Source: Akkermansiaceae bacterium (GTDB lineage: Bacteria > Verrucomicrobiota > Verrucomicrobiia > Verrucomicrobiales > Akkermansiaceae). Taken from it: a stretch of DNA of 64,000 nt. The number at the start of each line of letters is the position of its first letter. The stretch's first letter is position 1. The notes below the pieces were generated by a model that saw only the letters and a program-made list of their open reading frames with translations, was not told the DNA's origin and made no database searches. Location of the stretch: NCBI GenBank assembly GCA_025457665.1, contig JALOTY010000002.1:62001-126000 (forward strand), in the 5' to 3' direction. Shown here piece after piece: positions 10,301-17,944 of the stretch. The translations under genes and the position numbers were made by a program.

Positions 10301-13300
10301 AGGGCGCATTCGAACGGGCGGGATCGAAGATCGTGGGAGTGCGGACGAGCGGCGGGAAGCTGCTTGTGGGAATCCGCAGCGAGCCGCCGGTGTTGTTGAA
10401 GAGGAAGGCGGAGCCGGTCTCGACATCGGTGAAAACCGGATTTCCGAGAACGGCGGATGCATGGCGGGTCCCGGCGGAATCGAGGTAGTTTCGCTCGCCT
10501 TTCCACAAGCCCGTGATGCCGGGCAGGATGGCGGACGGCGAGCCATCGGTGAGCAGCGTGTATTGCCGCGAACCCGAGGCACCGGTGGAATCCGTGGCGA
10601 CCAGCGTGAAGGTGCTGCCGCGGGCGGAGGTGAGCTGGCCGACGATGCGGGCTTCATTTCCCGAGGTCTGCAGGACGAGGCCGGGTGGGAGCGTGCCTTC
10701 GCCGATAGCCCAGGTGACCGCGCCCACGGCCTGCGGGGCGGTGACGATCTGGCGGTAGTAGTTGTTGAAATCCGCTTTCGGCAAGGTGGCGGGCGTGAGG
10801 TCGAAGCGGGATTTTCCATTGCTGCCGGAGAGGTTGATGCCGACGACTTCCGCGGCGCTGAGTTCGCGCGAGTAGATGCCGGTTTCATCGATCGCAATCA
10901 CCGGTGGCTGGCCGCTGGTGGTGATGCCGGCCCACGAGTTGGAAACCGGCCCGCCGCCGATGCGGTAGGAAGCGGTGGTATCGAAAAGCGGTGTGCCCGG
11001 GCCTGATTGGAGGCCGCCGGCGATGCCGACGAGTTCGCCATCGATGTAAAGCTGGTGCTGCTTGTTGCGGAACGTGAGGGCGACGTGATGCCAACTGGAG
11101 TCATCGATCCGCTGACGGCTGCTCAGCGTGGTGCGGGTGGTCGGGCTCCATGCCGCGTGGGCGCGGAGGAGGCCATCGTGGCCGATCCAGATCACCGGTT
11201 CGACCGAGGCCCCGCGGACGCGCTGAAGCAATGAGCCGTGGCCCTTGGCGAGGAACCAGGTTTCAAACGTGAACTCCGCGCCCTGGGTAGGGATGGCCCC
11301 GGGGGCGAGGGTGAGGAAGGCGGAGGCAGGCGGGCTGATCGAGGCGTTTCCGTAGGACTCGCCGACCCAGCCACTGCCGATCGAGGCGATGTTCACATTT
11401 CCCAGGGTCGGAGATCCGGGGACAAGGCTGGTGAAGACGGGCTGCGAGGGATTAGCCGTGGAAAGCGAGGCGGTGTCGCATTTCCACCAGGCGACCGCGT
11501 CAGTTAGGAAGGGCCGCACCGGACCGGTGACCGTGATGGTGTAGGTGCGGATGCCGGGATGCCCGGTGGAACTCCGCGCCTGCAAGCCGAAGGTGAAACT
11601 TCCCGCAACACGCGGCGTGCCCACGAGGGTGTTGTTAGAAACGATCAGTCCTGGCGGGAGCGAACCGCTGACGACGCTGATTTCCGGCAAGAGAACATTG
11701 AGGCCGCCATCACTCACGGGAATGGTGATCGATGCGGGCCTGCCCACGGGCAGCGTGGTGGCGGTGAGGTTTCCGAGCGTCAGCGTGGCGCGGCCGTTCG
11801 GACCGGCTTGATGGATCGCGCTCACCTCCGAGAGGGTCAGCTCGCGGTTGTAGATCGCGGCTTCATCGATGTCTCCCTGGAAGATGCTTTGCGTGATGTT
11901 CGGCCAACCGGTGGAGATCGCACGGCCGATGGAGTAGCGGTAAGTTTGAGTGCCGTATTCGAGGCTCGGGATGGCCTGGGCCATCAGCGCACCATCGAGA
12001 TAGATCCGTTGCGTGGTGCCATCGAAAGTCGCCGCAACATGGTGCCAGCGGCCGTCGTTGACCGCGGTGGTGCTTTGCAGGCTTTGTGTGGTGCCGCGCC
12101 AGAAAAAGTTGCCGAAGAGGTTGCCGTTCGTTCCGACATAGAGGGCGGGCACGAAGCCGGTATCATCGGGGCTGCGCTGGCCGAGGATGGGGCCGTGAGC
12201 GGTGGTGCGGAACCAGACTTCGAAGGAACGCGGAGTGGTGGCGATGGGACGCGGGAAAACGTCGGCCGGCAGCTCGATCCAATTTCCCGCCGCGGGCGAG
12301 AAACTGGCGGCCTGTCCGATGAAGCCCGGAACGTATCCGGCCGTGCCGCTCGACCAGGTGCCGTGGAGCGTGCCCTTGCTGTCGTCGGGATTTCCCTCGA
12401 AGCGATACGACGCGAGCATCCCGGATGGTTCCGCCGCCACCGATCCGGCGATGCGGAGATTCACCCGGACCTGGGCGGGCTTGAAGGGGGCGATGCTGTT
12501 GACCGCGTGGATGTGAAACACGAAAGAACCCGGAGAACGCGCCACCCCGCTGAGCACCCCGCTGCTGGAAAGCGAGAGGCCGGTGGGCAGCAGCGACGGG
12601 CTGACGATGCTGTAGGTGTAGGCCCCCGCACCGGGATTGCTGATCTGGAATGGGAGGTTCACCGCATCGCCCACCTTCACATCGGGCAGGCTGGAGGGCG
12701 TGATCGATGCGGGCACACCACCGGAGCCGAAGCGCGATTGCCATGCCTGGCGGTTCCAGTCCATGTGCCGGAAAACCTCGGTGAGTTCGGCTCCGGTCGC
12801 GGTGCCCGGGTCGGTGATGATGACCCGTGAGCCCTTGCGGGTGATCGTGCGTTGCACGCCCTTGTCGTCGAGGTAATCGAAGCTCAGGGTGAGTCGTTCG
12901 TTGCCCGTTCCATCGCGCACCACGAACCACCCATCCAGCAGGCGGACGCTGAGTTTCTCCCCGGCGGCATTGAGGAGCTGGATGGTGGGGGTCGATTGGA
13001 ACACCGAGGAATCCGGCGCGGCGGTGAGCCATTTTGCATCATCGGCAACGGCGGGCGGCGCTTGTTCGGTGGCACCGAAATCCGGGAGCGTGAGGGTGAT
13101 GAAAATCCCGTAAAGTTCCTGGAGCGCGCGGATCTGGCTGTCGGTCTTTTGATCGACGGCGGCGCCGGTGAGCGCGCGGAGATCGACTTGGAGGTTCTTC
13201 GCGTTATTCAGCGCCTCCTGGAGTTTCCCCGGAAGGGCGGCGGCATTGGTGACGGCGATGCCTTCGAAAACCGAAGTGACCACGGCGAAAATGACCACCC

Positions 13301-14321
13301 CGATGACCGAGCCTGCGAGCGTTCCCGTGGCGGCGCTGACCGCCTGACCTCCCACGCGGGCCGCGAAGGGAGCGACCGTATTGATGAGTGCCTGGGCGGC
13401 GGCCGTGGTGGCCAACTGCGTGCCAAGCGCGACGCCCACCGCCACGCCGACCACGGTTCCGGCGGTCTGGCTGGCGGCCGCCTGGATGTTCTCGGCCAGC
13501 AGGGTATTGAGCAGCTGCTCGCCGCGGGTGCCGGCCTCTTTGGCGACTTTTTCGAAGGCATTCGCGTGAGGCTTGCGACGGTAGTAGATCAGCGGGCCAT
13601 ACGCTTGGAATTCCTCGAACGAAGGCGGCTTCGGTCCGCCGAACAGGTAGTAGGCGGAAAGATTGCTGGGCGGCGGACGCTCGTAGGTGAAGGGAGTTTC
13701 GGGGACAAAGAGATTGGGCGCGAAATTCCAGCGATTGTATTCGTTCACCGAGATCTGCGCGCAATCGATCCGCATTTGTTTGAAGAGCACGGTCAATTGA
13801 TCGACCACCGCCTGTTCATCGCTGGTGCGCTCGGCGGGGCTTTTCTTGAGCATCATCAGCACCCGGTTCCACAAGGCCGCGCGGACCAGCCCCCGTTCCC
13901 ATCGCAGCAGGCGCGAACGTTGGTTGGCCGGGAGTTCGTAGAGATCGAGAAGCGCCTGCACCACCTCGCGTTCGATGTTGTACCAGGGGCTGCCGAGAAT
14001 CGTATCCTGCACGATGGCCGAGGCGTTGGTGCCCTCCACCGTGAGCGGGGTTTCCGCGAGTTCGAGTTCGGCGGGGCGTGTAGCGGCGATGTCGATCTGG
14101 CCATCGATCGTGATCGTCTCGCTCAGCGTGACCTCGAAGTTCTGGGTCTGGCCCTTCACCACATCGCCAAGCATGCCGGCCATGGCGAGAAATGCCGGCA
14201 AAATGCGCCCGAGAGAGCGCAGGTGCATCCGGACGGAGGAGGGGAATCCACGGAAAACAGATCGATGACGCATGGGGGTGATGATGCGAAAGAGAACTAA
14301 GCGAGAAGCGTGCAAATCCAA
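7356..14321 (-). CDS. Giant secreted protein with five LamG plus Ig-like (He_PIG) units
   Basis: A 2321-residue protein. ATGs at 14321, 14273 and 14228 are all in frame. The last gives MHLRSLGRILPAFLAMAGML, the best signal-peptide start. An N-terminal helical region (about 60-250) is followed by a glycine-rich hydrophobic stretch (about 275-365, including GTVVGVAVGVALG and GSVIGVVIFAVVTSVF). Five LamG/concanavalin-type domains then recur about every 310 residues, marked by WHHVAATFDG (~755), WHHVALTFRN (~1075), FHHVVVTYDG (~1400), FHHVAITSGP (~1700) and WHHIALSCEN (~2000). They alternate with putative Ig domains carrying the GLxLxxxGxLxGTP signature. The C-terminus has a module shared with other secreted proteins here. 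It is probably a cell-surface or released carbohydrate-binding or adhesion protein. Confidence 0.85.
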   Translation of the reverse strand: MDLHASRLVLFRIITPMRHRSVFRGFPSSVRMHLRSLGRILPAFLAMAGMLGDVVKGQTQNFEVTLSETITIDGQIDIAATRPAELELAETPLTVEGTNASAIVQDTILGSPWYNIEREVVQALLDLYELPANQRSRLLRWERGLVRAALWNRVLMMLKKSPAERTSDEQAVVDQLTVLFKQMRIDCAQISVNEYNRWNFAPNLFVPETPFTYERPPPSNLSAYYLFGGPKPPSFEEFQAYGPLIYYRRKPHANAFEKVAKEAGTRGEQLLNTLLAENIQAAASQTAGTVVGVAVGVALGTQLATTAAAQALINTVAPFAARVGGQAVSAATGTLAGSVIGVVIFAVVTSVFEGIAVTNAAALPGKLQEALNNAKNLQVDLRALTGAAVDQKTDSQIRALQELYGIFITLTLPDFGATEQAPPAVADDAKWLTAAPDSSVFQSTPTIQLLNAAGEKLSVRLLDGWFVVRDGTGNERLTLSFDYLDDKGVQRTITRKGSRVIITDPGTATGAELTEVFRHMDWNRQAWQSRFGSGGVPASITPSSLPDVKVGDAVNLPFQISNPGAGAYTYSIVSPSLLPTGLSLSSSGVLSGVARSPGSFVFHIHAVNSIAPFKPAQVRVNLRIAGSVAAEPSGMLASYRFEGNPDDSKGTLHGTWSSGTAGYVPGFIGQAASFSPAAGNWIELPADVFPRPIATTPRSFEVWFRTTAHGPILGQRSPDDTGFVPALYVGTNGNLFGNFFWRGTTQSLQSTTAVNDGRWHHVAATFDGTTQRIYLDGALMAQAIPSLEYGTQTYRYSIGRAISTGWPNITQSIFQGDIDEAAIYNRELTLSEVSAIHQAGPNGRATLTLGNLTATTLPVGRPASITIPVSDGGLNVLLPEISVVSGSLPPGLIVSNNTLVGTPRVAGSFTFGLQARSSTGHPGIRTYTITVTGPVRPFLTDAVAWWKCDTASLSTANPSQPVFTSLVPGSPTLGNVNIASIGSGWVGESYGNASISPPASAFLTLAPGAIPTQGAEFTFETWFLAKGHGSLLQRVRGASVEPVIWIGHDGLLRAHAAWSPTTRTTLSSRQRIDDSSWHHVALTFRNKQHQLYIDGELVGIAGGLQSGPGTPLFDTTASYRIGGGPVSNSWAGITTSGQPPVIAIDETGIYSRELSAAEVVGINLSGSNGKSRFDLTPATLPKADFNNYYRQIVTAPQAVGAVTWAIGEGTLPPGLVLQTSGNEARIVGQLTSARGSTFTLVATDSTGASGSRQYTLLTDGSPSAILPGITGLWKGERNYLDSAGTRHASAVLGNPVFTDVETGSAFLFNNTGGSLRIPTSSFPPLVRTPTIFDPARSNAPYSFEAWFVTNKAGIILGRHNVPYFLPPIQSTPALYVGTDGRLYSPMFSVAGGTTIVSGSRVDDSRFHHVVVTYDGSNRRTYLNGTLLGAVTGHTSEFNGVTDVLEIGIGYNGGGANWPALPTGWTNFSGIIDEVAVYNRMLTDAEVSERFAAGSFGASTTARVTVQLPAADVDAEYAASLFTLSQGKSFVSGAVPPGLTLRPDGTLSGTPTSAGSYTLDVSTLLSGNTWQLRRFLLRVNAPTAPRTSLEHWYQGEGDLDGFVAVQQVVSFGNVSFTTGRVGQAFRLNGGRLGVVGPSTLPGQPWSFETWFRTTRAGVIMSGNAGGSGPATAMLAVLSDGRLRFQPTNSTAAGMVMATTTLVDDNQFHHVAITSGPEGYRFYLDGRLAEVTTTNIPSVSTPEVGRILGGGGFVGEIDEPQILAFPISADAVRRIYAAGDLGKSVLIMNTGLPAAQVGQPYQFTLSTNGATAPYTYRVSDGRLPKGISLSSNGTLSGTPLNSGPHDVTIEAVSQDNRYGSETYRLTVNPGIRFRGADLTAWWSGENHANDWSGGIGADLTGTVAYAAGMRGQAFSFDGSTATRLEIPESAFIQTSEDDPFTFETWFKARSPGALASRHDPFGLFSLPLVYIGLDGKLRAQTDFGVLPEFVESPDAVIDGNWHHIALSCENGEVTVTLDGTVIGTGTSFYPLLAPGESILLGYAEAEAWPLSGDEGAGIGFDGLIDEPAVWARKLGPTDIGYLIACGPNGKADARFSPSGRLPDATRGRPYQQILAVDDPLSPAITLAGGNPPSRLTLPTASGGSIAGTSSTAGIFNFLLRSQSTTGSLAEQQRIEERFQLEIDALTNSASYDLWVGAAPLTGAAALPSGSLPGGLPNLLRYAFNLAPGQGSQSTLIPGTGTSGLPWSGKDAQGRLVIEFVRRKASSNPGITYSVETGTSLGALNPLSLTGATITSINATWERVRITDPTPTPTRFGRVRVSGL

Positions 14322-14412
14322 GAAATTTTGGAGTCACGCGTCGCCGCTGCGATTCATCGGGGTTTTCGCTGGGGTCACCGACGGACCGTGCCAACTCGTG
14401 CTCATGCGAAAG

Positions 14413-14452
14413 CCACCTCCGGGATGAGTTTGTTGGAAAGGTCCGCCTCCGC
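14413..14452 (-). repeat. Left copy of a 40-bp imperfect direct repeat (SNF2 helicase tail remnant)
   Basis: These 40 bases match 18768-18807 at 35 positions in the same orientation. Read on the minus strand they encode EADLSNKLIPE, close to ADISKKLSPE in the right copy, which lies in the C-terminal tail of a decayed SNF2 helicase gene. The sequences flanking the two copies do not match. The intervening 4.3 kb holds the accessory genes. The surrounding gap 14322-14554 has no other recognisable feature. Confidence 0.6.
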
Positions 14453-14554
14453 ATGAAAATGTGAAACCAGGGCCGATCCTATCGGATGACAGCAGGGCAC
14501 AGAGACCCATCGGAGGCCATGCGGCCCGATCTTCTTCTCGTCGGATCGGTCATC

Positions 14555-14574
14555 ATCGGCTTAAAACGGCCGAT
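14555..14574. promoter_or_regulatory. Inverted repeat upstream of the fic remnant (possible operator)
   Basis: ATCGGC (14555-14560) and GCCGAT (14569-14574) form a perfect 6-bp inverted repeat around an A/T-rich 8-base spacer (TTAAAACG), 16 bases before the likely fic start at 14591. The position suggests an operator or promoter element of the former fic gene. No regulator for it was identified. Confidence 0.35.
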
Positions 14575-14590
14575 AAATCAGTCAAACTTC

Positions 14591-14914
14591 ATGCTGCCGA
14601 CTTTTTTCACCATCACCCCCGAGATGCTCCGAATCATCGCGGAACTCGATGATTTCAAGGGCCAATGGCGGATGATTCGCAGCCTCTCACCGGGAAAACC
14701 CAGCTCCCTTCGCAAGGTCGCCACCATCGAGAGCGTCTGCTCGTCCACCCGCATCGAGGGATCCCAGCTCACCGACTTCCAAGTCGAGGAATTGCTGGGT
14801 CGGCTCCAAATCACCGGCGGCAAGCCCAGCACGCTGAAGCTACGCCTCAAGGAACTCATCGAAAAAGGCTGCCTCCTACCCAAGGGAACAGGGCGGAGGG
14901 GGCGTATGGTGTGA
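14591..14914 (+). pseudogene. Fic family protein, internally deleted (catalytic domain missing)
   Basis: The product starts MLPTFFTITPEMLRIIAELDDFKGQW and contains ATIESVCSSTRIEGSQLTD, the typical N-terminal region of Fic-family AMP-transferases with the (S/T)xxxE(G/N)-like SSTRIEG segment. After EELLGRLQI it jumps to TLKLRLKELIEKGCLLPKGTGRRG, which looks like the C-terminal winged-helix end of the same family. The HxFx(D/E)GNxxR catalytic core and about 230 residues are absent. The remaining 107 residues cannot be an active Fic enzyme. An in-frame deletion is the simplest explanation. A short regulatory use of the remnant cannot be excluded. Confidence 0.65.
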
Positions 14915-14986
14915 AAGGATCACTCGCGGTGAAGCCGGATTCAATACTCGCGGAATCGCCACGGATGCGGTGATACTCACGCGCAC

Positions 14987-15736
14987 ATGCCGTTTCTCCA
15001 ACGAATCTCGCTTGATGGTCTGCCTGACCCGGAAGTTGGCCATCCCTTCAACCTGCACGCCGTCACCGCGTTGCGCCATGGCCTGGATCTTCATCCGAAG
15101 GTCACTTTCCTTGTCGGCGAAAACGGTGCCGGAAAATCCACCATTCTTGAAGCGCTCGCCGACAAGTGGGGTTTCTCCATGAAGAGCGGGAATCGTGTCG
15201 GGCAACCCGGAATACGCCCATACGAAACAGCGCTGGCTCCTCATCTTACCCTGACCCGGGCACCGGGGCTGCGTCCGATGGATGGATTTTTCCTGAGGGC
15301 GGAAAGCTTCTACAACTTCGCGACCGAGATGGATGAGCTGGAAAACGATCCATGGACGGCAAACGGCTACTTCAACTATGGTGGCCGCTCACTGCACGAA
15401 CAAAGCCACGGCGAGTCATTCATGGCCCTATTCTTGAACCGACTCGACGGCCACGGGCTCTTCCTCCTCGACGAACCCGAGGCCGCGCTCTCGCCCAACC
15501 GCCAGCTGTCCTTCGTCGTCCGCATGCACGATCTGGCGCGAGATTACTCGCAGTTTGTGATCGCCACCCACTCGCCCTTGATTCTCGCCTATCCCGATGC
15601 TTTCATCTATCGAATCGACGAATCCGGCATCGAACGCGTCGAACTCCGCGACACCGACCACTACCGCATGACCAAACGTTTCCTCGACGATCCGGAAGCC
15701 ATGATGAAACACCTGCTCGCGGATGAGGAGGAGTAG
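14987..15736 (+). CDS. AAA/ABC-type ATPase, OLD-like single-domain protein
   Basis: A 249-residue P-loop ATPase of the SMC/ABC-like class. Walker A is VGENGAGKST (about residues 43-52). The ABC signature-like segment is EQSHGES near 140. Walker B is GLFLLDEPEAALSP near 160. The switch histidine is in VIATHSPLILAYPD near 195. It resembles the predicted ATPases of COG3910. The protein has no nuclease domain and no transmembrane segment, so it probably acts with a partner or as a stand-alone regulator. It lies between two Fic-like remnants in the accessory island. Similar ATPases are frequent in anti-phage and toxin loci, but that role is inference here. Confidence 0.8.
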   Translation: MPFLQRISLDGLPDPEVGHPFNLHAVTALRHGLDLHPKVTFLVGENGAGKSTILEALADKWGFSMKSGNRVGQPGIRPYETALAPHLTLTRAPGLRPMDGFFLRAESFYNFATEMDELENDPWTANGYFNYGGRSLHEQSHGESFMALFLNRLDGHGLFLLDEPEAALSPNRQLSFVVRMHDLARDYSQFVIATHSPLILAYPDAFIYRIDESGIERVELRDTDHYRMTKRFLDDPEAMMKHLLADEEE

Positions 15737-15781
15737 GCGCGTTTGTAGAAACGCGGAGTGTCGGAGTGTCAGGCGTGATTG

Positions 15782-15985
15782 TTAGACGTTCAAATCGAGG
15801 ATTCCGCTCACGACGCTCTCCAATCCTTCGATTTCGTCATCCGTCAGCGGTTCAAACTCAGACAGCCCCCTTTTCTTTTTCGAAAGCGTCCCTTTATTCT
15901 GGCGGACCAGTTTGATGAACAGATCCGCGTGACGATCCGGCAGTTCCACAATTTCCCGCATCCGATTGCGGATCTTGTCATACAT
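15782..15985 (-). CDS. Short protein resembling the C-terminal tail of Fic proteins
   Basis: A 67-residue ORF: MYDKIRNRMREIVELPDRHA, then FIKLVRQNKGTLSKKKRG, then PLTDDEIEGLESVVSGIL. The order of an RxxE-L-P helix, an LVRQNxGxLSKxKR segment and LTDDEIxxLE matches what I recall for the C-terminal region of some Fic-family proteins. No Fic core is present on either side. It may be an orphan tail of a deleted fic gene or a small free-standing gene. It is antisense-oriented relative to the neighbouring ATPase and convergent with it. Confidence 0.45.
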   Translation of the reverse strand: MYDKIRNRMREIVELPDRHADLFIKLVRQNKGTLSKKKRGLSEFEPLTDDEIEGLESVVSGILDLNV

Positions 15986-16145
15986 CGTTCATATCCCCCC
16001 CGAAGGCTCCTCCCCGACTTCACCTGAACCATCTCCTCCATCACCCACCAACTCCGCACCACTAGCGACCTCCTACTCCTGAAGTTGATGAGCGGGGATA
16101 TGGGAGTGTGAAAAACAAAAAAACATAATTTTCCTGTTTTTGGTG

Positions 16146-16173
16146 TTTACTTCTGCGCGAATCTGTGCATAAT
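16146..16173 (+). promoter_or_regulatory. Putative sigma-70-type promoter for the winged-helix/GNAT pair
   Basis: TTTACT (16146-16151) and CATAAT (16168-16173) are separated by 16 bases and lie at the end of an unusually A/T-rich tract (16108-16150). Transcription would start near 16180, on or next to the ATG at 16180, so the message may be leaderless. The -10 hexamer overlaps an upstream in-frame GTG at 16165, which argues against that GTG as the start. Confidence 0.4.
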
Positions 16174-16179
16174 CACGGC

Positions 16180-16959
16180 ATGAACAACGATTCAGCCCCA
16201 ATTCAGGAAACAAAGAAGGCCGCCCCCAACGGGAACACGAAGAAGAATTCGACGTCAGACGCCCCGATGGTTGGGCTTCCAGAAGCTGTGGAATTCATCA
16301 AGATTGTCCACGAAAAGGGCTTGGAAAGGGCCTCCATGCCAAAAGTGGCGGAAGGGGCCGGATACTCCAGCGGGAGTTCCACTCCCTTTTACAGACGTGT
16401 TTCTGCCGCCCGCCATTTTGGCCTGATTTCGTCCCGAGGAGCTGACCTCACCGAGTTGGGACAAGACTGCATTCGTCCAACTTCAGAGGACGCAACCCAT
16501 TTCGCGCTGATTGCGGCCATCCAAAACGTTGCATCCTACGGGGAACTTCTTGCCTCATACAACGGGAAGAGGATCAACCAGCAGATTCTCACGCATTGGT
16601 TCGAGAGGAAATTTGATCTGAACGAGACCGCTGCTGCCGCCTGCGCGAAGGCATTTGTCGACACACTCAGGTATGCTGGAGCGATTTCCGTCGATAATCT
16701 GGTGAACTTTTCGACCGCGGCCGAAGCGCCCCGCCCGACCATGGCGGAAACCGAGCCTACGGTGGCAGTTCCCACGAAGACACCCGCGCAACAACCAGAC
16801 GAGGGGTATCGCTTCGAACTTCTTTTGGACCCGAAAACCGGCAGAAAATTTGTAATTTTCTCACCTCCAACTGTTTCATCAGCAGAACTCAAGCGCATTC
16901 AAGACTGGCTGAGCTTCCAACTTTTCGTCCAAGATCCCGGGGAGGCGGCGCAACCATGA
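16180..16959 (+). CDS. Winged-helix-like (DUF5343-like) protein coupled to a GNAT gene
   Basis: A 259-residue protein from the ATG at 16180. A GTG at 16165 is also in frame but lies under a candidate -10 box. After a Lys/Asn-rich N-terminus, residues about 30-100 (AVEFIKIVHEKGLERASMPK ... RRVSAARHFGLISSRGADLTELGQ) look like a winged-helix domain of the DUF5343 type. A helical middle part follows, then a Pro/Thr-rich linker (TEPTVAVPTKTPAQQPDEG) and a C-terminal strand-helix unit (RFELLLDPKTGRKFVIF). The stop overlaps the ATG of the next gene (start at 16956), so the two are translationally coupled. It occupies the position of an antitoxin in a GNAT toxin operon. A regulatory or neutralising role is inference. 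Confidence 0.6.
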   Translation: MNNDSAPIQETKKAAPNGNTKKNSTSDAPMVGLPEAVEFIKIVHEKGLERASMPKVAEGAGYSSGSSTPFYRRVSAARHFGLISSRGADLTELGQDCIRPTSEDATHFALIAAIQNVASYGELLASYNGKRINQQILTHWFERKFDLNETAAAACAKAFVDTLRYAGAISVDNLVNFSTAAEAPRPTMAETEPTVAVPTKTPAQQPDEGYRFELLLDPKTGRKFVIFSPPTVSSAELKRIQDWLSFQLFVQDPGEAAQP

Positions 16960-17483
16960 GCGAGCCTCCTCAATACCAAATTCTTCCCCTGAACACCTCG
17001 GTGCATCATCGGACGGATTTCGATTGTGGCGAACCTCAACTTGATCGCTACTTCCGTGAGCAGGCGTCGCAGGACATCAAGCGAAAGGTTGCCGGATGCT
17101 GGGTTCTTGTGTCTCGGGACAGCCCAAAGTCGGTCATGGGGTTTTACACGCTTTCGACGGAGGTAGTGGACATGAAGCAGCTTGGCGATGCAGATCCTGA
17201 TGTCGCAAAGCGACTTCCCCGTTACCCTCGGCTGGGAGCCGTGCTTCTTGGTCGTTTGGCCGTCGCGAAAACGGCTCAAAAACAGGGTCTCGGCGAGCTT
17301 TTGTTGTTCGACGCGATGCACCGCACTCTGAATGCACAAATTCCCGCAGCCCTGATGATCACGGACCCGAAAGACGGGAAGGCCGCGGCATTTTACCGCA
17401 AATATGGATTCAGACCCCTGAATCCTGAACGCCTGTTCATTACAGCCCAACAATTGCAGGTCATCCTTGGGAAGCGGGATTGA
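16956..17483 (+). CDS. GNAT acetyltransferase, TacT/AtaT toxin-like
   Basis: A 175-residue GNAT protein. The opening FDCGEPQLDRYFREQASQDI is the hallmark N-terminus of toxin-type GNATs that acetylate aminoacyl-tRNA. The acetyl-CoA pyrophosphate loop is LGRLAVAKTAQKQGLGELLL (Q-x-x-G-x-G type) near residues 95-114. The conserved C-terminal tyrosine is in AAAFYRKYGFRPL near 145-157. Length is normal for the family. The gene overlaps the upstream winged-helix gene by 4 bases. Its 3' end overlaps the convergent DUF1778 gene by 23 bases (17461-17483). Usually a DUF1778 antitoxin lies upstream on the same strand; here that slot holds another protein. Toxicity is inferred from family only. Confidence 0.82.
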   Translation: MSEPPQYQILPLNTSVHHRTDFDCGEPQLDRYFREQASQDIKRKVAGCWVLVSRDSPKSVMGFYTLSTEVVDMKQLGDADPDVAKRLPRYPRLGAVLLGRLAVAKTAQKQGLGELLLFDAMHRTLNAQIPAALMITDPKDGKAAAFYRKYGFRPLNPERLFITAQQLQVILGKRD

Positions 17484-17799
17484 CGTCGCTCAACACGGTT
17501 TGCTTGTAGCGCGCGAGTGCTTTTTTGGCCGCTGCGGTCGGTGGGGATGGGGTAGCAAGCAAGGCATCCATCAAATGGCGGGATTCTTCAGCGGTCAGCC
17601 GGATCACACCCTCCTCCCGGATCAGGGTTTCCGCAGCCTTCCGAGCGTGGGAAATCACGAAATTCGCCACCGAGATCCCGGCGACTTCCGCGCCTCGCTC
17701 GATCAATTCCTTGTCAACACGCGAAACCCGCGCCACCAAACGACCTTCCTTGGCGCGCACTGGGGATTTTTCTTTGCTGGCGGTGCGTGGCACGTCCAT
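17461..17799 (-). CDS. DUF1778 (TacA-like) ribbon-helix-helix antitoxin
   Basis: From the ATG at 17799 the protein is 112 residues; a GTG at 17823 would add eight residues and lies inside an inverted repeat. Residues about 20-65 (RLVARVSRVDKELIERGAEV, then GISVANFVISHARKAAETLI) form the RHH DNA-binding domain. The tail RLTAEESRHLMDALLATPSP is the typical toxin-binding DUF1778 segment (consensus DxxxFxxALxxPP). It is convergent with the GNAT gene and overlaps it by 23 bases. This is unusual because TacA-type antitoxins normally precede the toxin in one operon. It is probably autorepressed through the palindrome at 17813-17828. Confidence 0.8.
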   Translation of the reverse strand: MDVPRTASKEKSPVRAKEGRLVARVSRVDKELIERGAEVAGISVANFVISHARKAAETLIREEGVIRLTAEESRHLMDALLATPSPPTAAAKKALARYKQTVLSDVNPASQG

Positions 17800-17812
17800 A
17801 CTGTGTGCACAT

Positions 17813-17828
17813 TTGTCGCACACGACAA
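17813..17828. promoter_or_regulatory. Palindrome at the DUF1778 start (likely RHH operator)
   Basis: TTGTCG (17813-17818) and CGACAA (17823-17828) form a perfect inverted repeat with a CACA spacer, 14 bases upstream of the DUF1778 ATG. A second palindrome, TGTGCACA, lies next to it at about 17804-17811. RHH antitoxins bind such short inverted repeats at their own promoters. The 116-base A/T-rich gap up to 17944 would also hold the divergent promoter of the HIRAN-type gene. Confidence 0.5.
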
Positions 17829-17944
17829 GGCGAAATTTAAAAATTACAGCTTTTGCCCAAAATGGTTATTACCAACCAAACGCTGATTTTCTCGCCCTAG
17901 AATCGCCGAATTTCTCACGCAAACATTCCTGCAACCATCTAAAT

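Noticed and set aside
12852..14300. 482-residue plus-strand ORF opposite the giant LamG gene
   Set aside because: Shadow of the coding strand with no domain signature.
14987..15736. ATPase called as an intact OLD nuclease system
   Set aside because: It lacks the Toprim nuclease domain and a partner helicase gene, so a complete Gabija- or OLD-type system is not supported.
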